Shown one piece after another: positions 41,101 through 51,015 of a stretch of 64,000 nt of DNA. How positions within the stretch are numbered: position 1 is the first letter of the stretch; every line of letters begins with the position of its first letter. Under the pieces are notes generated by a model. The model searched no databases. It saw nothing but the letters and a program-made list of their open reading frames with translations, and had not been told where the DNA came from. Source of the stretch: Ettlia oleoabundans (Eukaryota > Chlorophyta > Chlorophyceae > Chlamydomonadales); the NCBI GenBank assembly GCA_019693395.1, contig JAAMXP010000619.1:1-64000 (forward strand). Direction: 5' to 3'. Made by a program: the position numbers and the translations under genes.

Positions 41101-41634
41101 AGCGCTGCTGGCGGCAGAGCTGGTGGCAGCAGCAGCAGCAACGGTAAGCTTTGAGGGGCAGTGGCAATGGTGGGGGCGCTGCAACAAAAGGTCCCACGTC
41201 AAGCAACCCATACCCCAGTTGTTGCTCCTGCTGCTTTGCGCCGTGGTCACAAAGCAGCATGAACGCCTGCTCAGGACGGTTGCTGCATACAGCTGCCCCC
41301 GCACCTTCTCTCGTAAGCGTGGGCGTTGCAGCTGCTGCGGACTGCGCCACAATGCTGCAGAGGCACCTCCGTGGGGGCCGCACAACGCCTGCACATCAAC
41401 GATACCACAACGGCCTCTGAAGCAACTGGCGCCAGGCAGCACTGGCGGCACCACTACTCAAGCCATTTGCCTTACCTGCCGCTGTCGCTGCTGCTGCAGG
41501 TTGACGTTGTGCAGCTCGAAGAGGACAGGCACTGGCCCACAGGCTGCGTTGCTGGACTGCAGAAAGGGAGGGGTGAGGGTCGAGCTTGTCAACAGCTGAG
41601 CGAAAATGCGCCGCCCAGGAACGCTGCAAGCCAT
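38191..41634 (-). CDS. Organellar phenylalanyl-tRNA synthetase (monomeric)
   Basis: It charges tRNA-Phe in plastid and/or mitochondrion. Nine phase-consistent exons (41476-41634, 40863-41051, 40428-40591, 40043-40203, 39577-39745, 39115-39228, 38782-38941, 38384-38478, 38191-38227) give 415 residues. The 53-residue first exon ([15 protein letters not shown] and on) looks like an organelle presequence. Class II catalytic marks are [46 protein letters not shown], the motif-2 type [39 protein letters not shown], and [20 protein letters not shown]. The C-terminal anticodon-binding FDX-ACB domain has [13 protein letters not shown], then [20 protein letters not shown]. This is the single-chain type (mammalian FARS2-like), not the cytosolic alpha-beta form. 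The 40-N gap lies in the intron between the sixth and seventh exons, and the exon before it ends at AA|GTGAG beside the N. Confidence 0.95.
39070..39109. other. 40-N assembly gap in a PheRS intron
   Basis: Forty N lie between exons 38782-38941 and 39115-39228. The flanking exon phases agree, so coding sequence is probably not lost. Confidence 0.95.
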
Positions 41635-41959
41635 CCGCGTATCATCCTCACCTAATTGGCGCACCGCCTGGCTGCACCGGGCGGCTGGCTGCAGTGTTGA
41701 CAGCGACATGGCCCTTACTCTCCCAACAAGCGTCGACATTGAGGATGATTGGTCCTTTCAGAACGTTTACTTTGCGCCGATGGGAAATGATTGGGCAATC
41801 AGTATGCCATGGCAGACCTTGCCACCTGGCATCTCTTGGACTCTCATAGTGCCATGATGGTGCCCGAATGCGTCCCCAAAGCATTTCAGCCAACCCACCA
41901 ACACTGATTGCCTGCTTCCAAGCCATCAGGGCTGCGTTGACGATCTGCTGACCGTCGAC
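41635..41959. promoter_or_regulatory. Shared divergent promoter region, PheRS and TPR-PRMT genes
   Basis: 325 bp separate the two ATG codons on opposite strands. A short plus frame (41708-41857) lies here, but it has no intron or homology and is probably leader sequence. No TATA box was clear. Confidence 0.5.
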
Positions 41960-44900
41960 ATGACAGTCGCGGTGCCAGCAGTGGCAGCGGACACAGGCCA
42001 GCCACTTTCAGGCCATGACCCGACAGTCTGCAGTCCCGAGGAGCTGGCGCTCATCCAGGAAAAAATGGGTTTACGGCTGGAGGACACGGACCCGATGGTT
42101 CTGCAGCTCATCGTGGACAGGTCCCGGCAGGCCGGCAACGATGCCTTTAAGAGCAAGAATCATAAAGGTGCAGCTAGAAGTGGCCACTATCACTCTAAGA
42201 AGACGAAGAGGCAGTCTTGCAGTGTTCTTGGGCGGCAGCCCGCCGCTGTCTAAGCCCTCCTCAACCCTTTGGTGCGCCTGTATGCTGCAGAGGCGGCCAA
42301 AATGTACAGCCAGGCTATCGCGGGCGCCCCCAGCGACCACACGCTGTTTGGCAACCGCTCCGCTGCCTACCTGGCGCTAGGACTGTACGAGGAGGCTGCC
42401 TGGGACGCACGCAAGGCTGCCAAGCTGGCTCCTGACTGGCCAAAGGCTTACTACCGTCTGGGATGCGCCCTGCTGGGGCTCAGCCAGTGGAGCGAAGCTG
42501 CACGGGTGCTGCAGCAGGGCCTGACCATGGACCCTGGCAATGCTGACATGGCTGCCAAGGCGGCGGAGGCGGAGCGGCGAACTGCATCCGAGGTGGCGGC
42601 GCGCCGCTCGCAGGCAGACACCGAGCGGCGCGGCATCGTGGCGCAGCTGCGGGCGGCACGGCGAGCTGATGTGCAGCAGGGAATGTTGAATCAGTTCAAA
42701 CAAAGCATGGCAGGACCTGAGTGGGAGGTGGAGGACCTCGAGTGGTGAGGGGGAGGGGAGGGGGAGCAAGGGGTGGGGGGCGGGTGGGGGAGCTTAGGAG
42801 AGGCACATCATCCAGCGCGGCGCCAAATCACATGCCTGGTAAGCCGTGTGCAGTGGTACGGTGAGGAGTGAGAATGGACTGTGAGGAAGCGATGGAACAA
42901 AAGTAAGTGGAGGCAGCAGGTGGGCATGTTGCTCTCACCCTACAGTGCCGTGTGGATGCAACTTCTGTAGGCGTCCCACCTTCCTGCCTGCCATGAGGCT
43001 GAAGCCAGTGGCGCCTGAGGTTGTGGCGGCCGACCCCCGACGACGCCTGCTGGCGGGATACATGACGGCACTGGCTGACCTGGCACACCCCAAAGCGGCG
43101 CTGCGCATACTGGAGGATGTTCCGCGCCTAAAGGTTTGTGGGTGTTTGTGGGTGGCAGGTGGTGGTGGTGTGGGTATGGGGTGGTGGACCAGGAGAGCAG
43201 GACTTGTTGGAAAGAGACACCATCTCAGCTGGGCCTCGCTTTCATGTTGATAACCAGTTGTTGGCACATGAGCTCGCCACTGCAGGCCTTCCAACAAGGT
43301 ATCGAAGCAGCCTTGGCTAAGCAGCAGCCAGGCACTGAAGTGTTGGTGCTGGAAGCTGGCGGTGGCCTGCTGAGCCTGCTGGCGGCGCAGGCTGGAGCGG
43401 GCAGCGTGACTGCCATTCAGCGCAGCCGCATGCTGTACCGCATGGCTCGCCAATGCCTGGAGGCCAACACCCAGAAGCATGCAGAGCTGGCGGAACATGT
43501 GTGCCTGCTGGACAGGCGGCTGCAGGCGGTTGGAGTGCGGGGTGAGCCGCTGCCGCCAGACGCGCTGCTGGCCCTTGAGCAGCGGCGTCAGTTTCAACAA
43601 GCTGTAGCCAGGCGAATGGCACCCAATGCCCCTTCTCAGGGCAGCACCAGCGGCATCAGCGGTGACAGTAACGGCAGCAGCAGCATCAGTGGTGTGAGTG
43701 AGGAGGAGGTTGATGAGGTGGCGTCTCTGCTGCCACGGCGTGCCTCCCTGCTGGTCACCGACCTGTTTGACCACAGCGTGCTTGGCATGGGCCTGCTGCC
43801 AGCGCTGGACTATGCGGCGGAGCGGCTGCTGGCGCCGGGGGCCGTGGTGGTGCCGGCCCGGATGCAGGTGCGTGTGGGCGGTTGGGCAGATTTATGCTAT
43901 TCAAAGCGGTCGTTAGCCCTGCAACTATGCAAAGTGGCAGCAGGCCAGCCAAGCTCGCATTGAGTCGTAGTGCGGATTGCAACCCGCACCCCTACCACCG
44001 GGCACAACCCAACCAAACCGGAACCCCACCCACCCCGCGCCCCTCTCACCCACCCAGCCACCCCCACCCCCTCTGCCCCCCCCTTATTGACCCCACAGGT
44101 GTACGCTGTGCTGCTGGAGCTGCATGTTGGCAATGTGTCAGGATTTGACCTCACGGCCCTCAACACCTACTGGTGGCACCCCAGCATCGAGCGTCTGGAC
44201 CTCTCACGCCTGCCCTCCCGCCGCCTGTCCGCGCCCTTCCCAGTGCACAATCTGGACCTACAGGCCCGCCTGGATGCCCGCCTGCGCCAGGGGCAGGGCA
44301 GCAGCCCTGGAAATGGCAGCTCTCAAGCCACGGCCGGCAATAGCAGTGCCAACAGTCAGGAAAGCGGTGAGGCTCCGCAGGCAGGTGGCGCTTCCAGCCG
44401 CGCCAGGGATGCTGTTTGGGAGTTTGATGATGAGCTGGAGGTGCCTGTGACTGCTGATGGCCAGTGGAATGCCATTGCCTTTTGGTTCCACCTGCACACT
44501 GGCGCGGATGGCGACGGCGCTCTTATCAGCAGCTGGGCGGGCGCATGCGGCAGCAGCGCAGGGCATGTCAGCGCCAGTGGCCCCGCATCAGCACCTGTGG
44601 AGCAGTCGGCGGCAGGGGAGCATCAAGCTGGGGGATGTGCAGGGCTGGAGGCACCACAGGTGGCAACATCCCTGGACCCTGCCGTGCAATACGTGGACAC
44701 CCAGGCTGTCAGTAGAGGAGCCACCGTCAAAATAAGAGTGCGTCAGGACAGCGGGCAATACGTGTTCACAACACAGCCACCTCAGTGCCGCCCACGTCAT
44801 GCCCTGGGTGAGGCTTGCCGCTACACCTTCCCCGGTATTCTCTTCAGCACTGCTGTATATCAAAGCGATGCCATGCTGCTGCTATATTCAAGTCGGCGGA

Positions 44901-45377
44901 AGGTCTGTGGAGTGGCTTGATGGCCGGCCGGGCCCCCCACCCACCCCCAAAAATATAAATCCATGTCTTTCGTCATGCGCTCTCCACTCATTCGTGTGCC
45001 TGCACGCCTGGCCCCTTTCCCCCGCCTTGGGCCTGTGTCGCCGCTGTGCAGTGCCTCGTTGGCACTTTGACATGGTGCTGGACACGCAGCGCAACGATGC
45101 CTACAACGACGCCATACGGCGTGCGGTACGACGCAAACGCGCCGCCGGCTGTGCCAACATGCTGGCCCTGGACATGGGTGCGGGGTCGGGCCTGCTGTCA
45201 ATGATGGCCGCCAGGTGTGCGGGGTTTAAAGGGAGATAATGAGGTGCATCATGGGACAAAAGTATCCTGGCATGGTCAGCTGCAAACAAAGCTGAGCCTT
45301 AAGGAGAATGACGGCAAATTTCTGCGACCACGACTTGGCCCACCACCTCTGTTTTACATGAAATGCAACAGCCAATG

Positions 45378-45425
<48 letters not shown>

Positions 45426-47381
45426 ATACTCAGCCTGCCCTGCAGTAGCACACCACAAGCAAGCATCAATCTGCCCTACTCCCCGCCCCATACTGCTGCT
45501 CTGAGGGGATGCTGCAGGGCGGGTGCTGACGAGGTGTATGGCGCTGAGATGAGCGTGCACATGTGCGACGTGGGCGAGGAGGCCACCATCATGAACGGAT
45601 TCCTGGGGCGCATCAACATGCTGGACAGGCAAGCAGGGGCTGCTGGCTGCAGGCTGCAAGATGGTGGGATAGGGGCATGTGCAGAGGGGTTGTTACAGGT
45701 TGAGAGGTAAAAGGTGCCCTGCGAGGAGGCAGTCTTGGCATGCAGAGTCACACACAGGCTACCTGCGTTTTCCACAACCCTGCAGGGATGTGCGTCGCCT
45801 TGATGTGTTCCGCAAACCTGATGGTACGCCTCCAGACATGCCACGCCGGGCCGACTTGCTGGTGTATGAGGTGGGTAGAGCACAGTGGGTGGGTGTGCTG
45901 GTTCGGTAGGCATTGTTGGGCAGTTGCCAAGTTGGGGATAGCAGGCCACCGCAGCATAGACTATTCGCATGGTAGCAGAAAAATTTACGTGTTGCTTTGT
46001 CTTGCCGGACTTCCTCCACCGCTTTGTCTATGTGCCTTCCTGCAGGTGTTTGACTCTGGCTGCATTGGCGAGGGTGTGCTGCACCTGCTGGCAGCTGCCC
46101 AGGCCAAGCTGGTTGCATCAGATGCGGAGATGGTGCCGGTGTCCGCCCGCGTCTACTGCCAGCCCATACAGATGCGTGTGCACAGCGTGCTGGGCTTCGA
46201 CTGCAGCCAGGCCAACCGATGGCGCTGGCGGCCCGACTATGAGGGACTGGAGTTGGGCAAGAGCAGGTGCAGGGGCGCACGCACGGCTGGGGGGCTGCAA
46301 GGCATTTGCTCGGGCCGTGCAATGCAGTGCATGCCAGCAAGCATGTCGGCAGCACATAAAGCTCATAGGAGCTTGTGGGACAAGCAGCATACACTGTCAA
46401 GGTCCTGCCTCTCACCTTGCTTCTGAATTTCCGAGGTATTCTCCACTCCTGCTCCCCTGTGCCCCACAGGCATCAGTGGGTGCCGCTGGCTGAGCCTGTT
46501 GAGGCCTTCTACTTTGACTTCCGCTGTGCCGCCGCCCACATGCGTCCCGAGGAAGCGCTTCTTGACCTGCGTTTCAACGCTGCTGGTGTGTTCAATGCGG
46601 TGGCGATGTGGTTTGAGCTGGACCTGGACGAGGACACAACACTCAGGTGACAACCGGGGTTCGAGCCACTGGGGCTGGGGAACGGCTGGTGCACCGGCTG
46701 GGGCTAGTGCTCGTGCTCCCTATGAAGTGAGCAGCCCTTTAATGCTCCCTTGCTGCTACTTTCATACAAGCAACCTCCCTCTCGGAGGTGGGCATGTTGT
46801 GGAAGGACAGGGCAGAAAGCGAGGGCATGTGACACAGCTTGTTTTCTTTACGTTCTGCCTGCAGCACCAGCCCCTACAGCGACAAGGGGCTCACATGGCA
46901 GCAGGCGGTGCAATGGGTTGAGGAGCTGGAGGTGCAGGCTGGGCAGCAGATGCATTTGGTGGCGCGGCATGACACCTACAGCATCAGCTACAGCCTCCCA
47001 GAAGAACAGTTGCAGGGTGGGGAGGCAAGTCAGACTGCCGCACAGGATGCACAGGGACCTCGTCCGCTGGTGCAGGTTGCACCTGGCGAGGAGGTACGCC
47101 TGGATAAGCCAGCAGCGTTGCAGATGGTGCCTGAGCCCGGCCCACACAGCAGGCAGGTGGGGCAGCCACGGCGCACAGACGTGCCGCTTGTGGACCCGGT
47201 ATGGAAGGACGCGTTTCAGCGGCTCCAAGGGCTGAACTCGGAGCTGGCCAAGACTTGTGTGCAGAATCCGCTCGAGTACCGGGCGGTGGCGGAGGCGGCT
47301 GTGCAGTTTGCTGTTCGGCCCTACGACCTGGGGGTGGATGCCCAACAGGCGGTGGAGTTTTGTGTCAGGATGATGGGCTGA
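41960..47381 (+). CDS. TPR protein with two arginine methyltransferase modules, PRMT9-like
   Basis: Arginine methyltransferases transfer methyl groups from SAM to protein arginine. Eleven exons (41960-42167, 42291-42744, 42971-43133, 43286-43867, 44099-44807, 45052-45214, 45518-45628, 45786-45870, 46046-46266, 46470-46646, 46865-47381) are phase-consistent and give 1129 residues. A TPR region (about 60-180: NDAFKSKNHK, TLFGNRSAAYLALGLYEEA) is followed by module 1 (about 276-700). Its SAM loop reads VLEAGGGLLS, and its double-E loop has D434 and M443 in place of both Glu, so it is probably inactive. Module 2 (706-1010) begins PRWHFDMVLDTQRNDAY, keeps LDMGAGSGLLS and both Glu (E825, E834), and has TSPYSDKGLTWQQAV near its end, as in PRMT9 module 1. 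A plain reading of exon 2 stops at TGA 42746-42748, but TG|GTGAGG is a good donor and restores frame at 42971. Intron 7 (45629-45785) uses a GC donor. A separate short TPR gene cannot be excluded. Confidence 0.83.
45377..45424. repeat. GCCT tandem repeat, 12 copies, in a PRMT intron
   Basis: Twelve perfect GCCT units lie in intron 6 (45215-45517). It is the same motif as in the CDPK intron at 34027. Confidence 0.92.
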
Positions 47382-47481
47382 TGGGGGCTGTCTTCTAATG
47401 TCAAACGCTTCTTTGACTGTATTCGACGCAAGCTGTTCAGTAGGGATGCTGACCACGGATTGCAGAGGTCACAGACCCTGG

Positions 47482-47486
47482 TGTAA
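47482..47486 (+). promoter_or_regulatory. Candidate TGTAA polyadenylation signal of the TPR-PRMT gene
   Basis: TGTAA lies about 100 nt after the stop at 47381 and before the next gene. It is assigned by motif and position only. Confidence 0.4.
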
Positions 47487-47645
47487 GACGGCTACACCAT
47501 CTCGCGACACATCAGTCCAACCTGGGCACTAGCTGTACCGCCACCAGTCCTGTACAACCCATGTTCGGCCAATGCATGTTCGGCCTGACATATAGCTTTG
47601 CGGAATGCAGCGCGATTGTGAGCCGAACGCCAGGAAGTAAGCAAG

Positions 47646-48732
47646 ATGCCCGCCCGCTTCGCCGTGCCGCCTTTTGCCCACATGGGCTTGGCAGCGGCCA
47701 CCCCCACAAAAACTTTGCCCAGCATCACCAGGAGGCAGCTATTTTCCTTGGCAACGGCGACAATAGCAGCGACCTTAGCGGAACCAGCTGCCGCAGCAGC
47801 GGCGGCAGACGGGTCAGATCGGCGCGAGGTGCTGGATCAATTAGAGCAGGCATATGACGGCTATGCCGCGACTTACGATAACCTGGACGACAGCATTGCC
47901 GCACAGCAGCTTGGTTTTCCTGCCCTACGCCAGCAGTTGCTGCGCAGGGCACGTGGATCAGTGTTGGAATGTGGCGTTGGCACGGGCCTCAATCTGCCGT
48001 TCTACGACACAGCTCAGCTGACATCACTGACTGCCATCGATTTGAGCAAAGGCATGCTGGCACAGGCCCATCAGCGTGCGCAGAACCTGGGGCTGGGTGG
48101 CAGGGTGCCACTGCAGCTGGTGCAAGCGGACGTAGAGCGGCTGCAGGAGGCGCTGGGAGGGCGCACCTTTGACACAGGTGAAAGGGAGGAGGCTACCTCT
48201 TCTACACTCACTCGTCAGACTGGGGAAAGGCTTTACTGGACAAAATCGTGGTGGAGTGATTGCCAAAACCCCCTTCTCCTGCAGTGGTAGACACTTTCTC
48301 GCTCTGCGTGTACCCAAACCCCGGGGCGGCGGTCCACAGCATGGCTAAATGCCTGCATCCAGGCGGCACCCTGCTGCTGGTAGAGCACAGCCGCAGTGAC
48401 TTTGGCCTGCTGGGGTGGTATCAGGTGAGCAAGTCGTTGGCAGCTTCACCGCGGCAACTCCTCTGCAATCTCGACGCATGCTGCTGCAACTTGTGTCACC
48501 ACACTCAACATCATCTTCCATGCACCCAAGCTTGACTATTGTGGAACCTTGCACCTGTCCTTATTTCGTGCAGGATGTTACAGCACCTGTTGTTGCGGCC
48601 ACAGGCAAAGGCTGTCGGTGGAATGACGATGTGCTTCAGCACGTCGAGGCGGCGGGCCTTAGGATACAGCAGTCAGAGAGGCACGTGGGCGGCCTCATAG
48701 TGACTGTGGTTGCCACCAAGCCCAATGTTTAA
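47646..48732 (+). CDS. Plastid SAM-dependent methyltransferase (type 11 fold)
   Basis: Three phase-consistent exons (47646-48177, 48285-48424, 48574-48732) give 276 residues. Class I methyltransferase marks are VLECGVGTGLNLPFY (motif I, near residue 106), LTAIDLSKGMLAQA (motif II, Asp for the ribose) and VVDTFSLCVYPNPG, then LHPGGTLLLVEHSRS. These resemble UbiE/methyltransferase type 11 proteins and the METTL7-like plant group. The N-terminus carries a transit-like stretch, then TRRQLFSLATATIAATLAEPA, an RR motif before a hydrophobic segment, which suggests Tat delivery to the thylakoid lumen or membrane. The substrate is not known. It follows the TPR-PRMT gene on the same strand 264 bp away; I see no reason to link them. 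Confidence 0.85.
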
Positions 48733-49119
48733 ATGCACCCAATGCACAAAATTTGTGTCGCAGATCAAAACGGGCAGGAATGGGTGGTGAGTTGACTGCA
48801 GCACCTGCGCTGCAAACTGGTCAAAAGAGGTCAAGCCGGCAAGCCAGTGAGCCAGAATGTCAGCCGCAAAATAACGGGCGGAGTGATGAGTAGTCTGTCC
48901 AGCTGCGCTGAGAAGCGCAAGCCAATGTGGCCTGGGGTCACACAGATACGGCATGCAAGGGTGCGCCAATGCAGCGCCCCAGAGGAAAGTGACGGGTTGT
49001 GGCGGAGTCTTATTTTTTGTGATACAAAACTGGCGCGAGCGGGGGACGCTGGGTCAGCAGCCAACATGCACATGCCTGACATTCCCCAATAATCCACAGG
49101 GGCGCAGGTGTGCAAAGTG
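48733..49119. other. Convergent intergenic region
   Basis: 387 bp between the stops of the methyltransferase (+) and the unknown gene (-). The open minus frames 48673-48969 and 48831-49148 lack support. Confidence 0.5.
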
Positions 49120-50229
49120 TCATTGAAACCCTGCTGAGGGAGACACATGTGTTTTGCTAGCGGCAGCCCAGGCAGTCAGATGAACCATAGCAGCGTTGGC
49201 ATCTCCCTGCAGGACAGCGGCAAACCCAGCTGAGCGACAATACATGATTGGAAGTTACAAACATGAAGGTGCCTGAAACACCCAAAGCCGATAGGCTGCC
49301 ATAGGCACCACAATAGGACGTGAGCAGTGATGGCTGCCCTGCAAGCATCATGCCCGTGCCCCGCACCTGCGCCAGTTGCAGAGCCATCGCTGCGATGGTG
49401 ATGGTGTCACAGTCGCAGCAGTCGGGGGGCATTGCTCCTGACGGCTGGCTTCCACCAGCAGCAGGTAGAGTCAGCGTGGTAATATGGGATCCGGTGGCCA
49501 TCAGGGCCTGCTGCAGCGGTAACTCACGCTTGCTGGCGCTGGTGGAGGACTGGGGATCAGCAGCTGGCAGGCTGCTCAGTGTGGTACCCACTGATGTCGC
49601 GGGGGATGACCCCTGCATCATCACAGGCAGGGGGGCAGTCAGCATGATGCTGTGGCACACAGCACCGCATGACAAGAATGTGCATTTTGCCCCCATGTTC
49701 TGAGCTGTACATGCAGTGCAACGAGGGGTGCTACAGGCATGAAATGCAACCAGCTGGAAGCACCGGACCCGAGGTTTGCAGCAGTTGGGGCAGGTATCCT
49801 CACCTGGGCGGAAGCGGCCTGCTCAGCACTGCAGGTGTGTAGCTGGAATTCTGTAGACGAGCAGGAGACAAAGCCCATGATGCCCAGGGTTGGAGTGGTA
49901 GAGGTTGGGCGATGCAACAGCTTGAAGCTGGGCCCCAAGAGCTTCGAGCTGCAGTCTTAAGGAGAGGTAGGAAGGAGGTGACTGCGGTCCCACAGGACTT
50001 GCATATTGTGCTGCGATCATGACGAGCAGACACCAGCAACAGACATGTCTGTTTACTTCGCACATCGACGTATGATTCGTTCACCTGTGCTCTTCCTCTT
50101 CTGTAGGCTCGTCCAGCAGCAGCTCACAGCCAAAGCCGACCCAGCTGTCGCTGCTGCCGCTGGCCGTGAGCTCCAAGTCAGAGAAGCTGCACCCAGAAGT
50201 TGACAAAGCCAGCAAGCCCTCAAGTGCAT
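49120..50229 (-). CDS. Uncharacterised organelle-targeted protein
   Basis: I do not recognise this protein. Four minus-strand exons (50085-50229, 49804-49955, 49367-49699, 49120-49206) join in frame with good donors (AG|GTGAAC, AG|GTGAGG, AG|GTGCGG) to 238 residues. The ATG at 50229 begins MHLRACWLCQLLGAAS and is followed by a Ser/Ala/Arg-rich stretch (SSRPAAAATAGS, LQKRKST), as in an organelle targeting peptide. The middle is Ser/Thr-rich and probably disordered. The C-terminal third (LPLQQALMATGSHITTLTLP; DCCDCDTITIAAMALQLAQG; DANAAMVHLTAWAAASK) looks helical and folded, with four closely spaced Cys. No catalytic or binding motif is obvious. The model rests on splice phase alone, without homology. 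Confidence 0.55.
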
Positions 50230-51015
50230 TCCTTGGGGAAATGCACAGACTTCAAGGGCCTCAAAGCATCACTGTACGGTGATTCATTGCTGCCCAAGCC
50301 CGACCCGTTTGCCACCCTCACACGGACGCAAGCACCCTCTCTCCCCCCCCCCCCTTTTGTTGCAAAGGGCGGCGACCACGCACGACGATGTGCTCTGCCA
50401 TGTTTGGCTGCCTCCAGACCAGTCTAGGTCTGGCAGTGAGTCCTACGGCAAGGAGCCCCGGGTGCCCGTTAGTCAAGTGATCAAGGTGGGAGCGGGATGC
50501 CGCTTTCGTGCATTTGCCCTTGCCGGCAGATGAACAACCTCAATTGAACTTTAAAAGGGAAACGCGCGCCTGTACGCACTCACCAGGGTGCAGCAATCCA
50601 TCAGTGTCGTTAGCTTTGGCTTTCCCTAGCCCCCCGGCAATCCCCGGCAATCCCCAAACCCCAAGGAGACGAGAAGTTGCAGGTATGGACCCCACTTGAT
50701 TAGCGACCCGCCGACTTTCAATCCGATTCAAAAAATGCTCTTGCGCCAAGTCAGCATGCCAACATGTGAAGCGCCAGGGCACAAGGACGGAGGCGTATGC
50801 AACGGAATACAGGATGGATACATGTGTGTGCAGTAAAATGACCTCAGTATAGACGTTATTGGAGACGCATAGTTAGCAACAATGGTGTCTTTGCCTCTAA
50901 CAGCCTTTGGGTATGCGTCCATGCTCACGCCTCAGCATGATTGCTGTCCTTCAGCACGGTGGGCGTTGCCTACCCAAGCCACAACAGCCTGCACCTCTCC
51001 CTGACCGCATCGCTG
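50230..51015. other. Intergenic region with poly-C tract
   Basis: 786 bp with a 14-nt C run near 50341-50354 and an imperfect CCCCGGCAAT tandem near 50632-50652. No supported gene. It contains the promoter of the unknown gene and the 3' end of the hydrolase gene, both on the minus strand. Confidence 0.5.

Noticed and set aside
38191..41634. Beta subunit of bacterial-type or cytosolic PheRS
   Set aside because: The gene combines a class II catalytic core with a C-terminal FDX-ACB domain in one short chain, which is the organellar monomeric type.
41708..41857. Short plus-strand frame upstream of the TPR-PRMT gene
   Set aside because: It ends before the main ATG and has no donor that joins it in frame. 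An upstream ORF in the leader is possible, but not a separate gene.
42746..42748. TGA as the true end of a short TPR gene
   Set aside because: It overlaps a consensus splice donor, and the next exon restores the frame and the Trp codon. I kept intron retention as a possibility but not as the main model.
45377..45424. Regular repeat considered as a CRISPR-like array
   Set aside because: The unit is 4 bp without spacers and lies in an intron of a nuclear eukaryotic gene.
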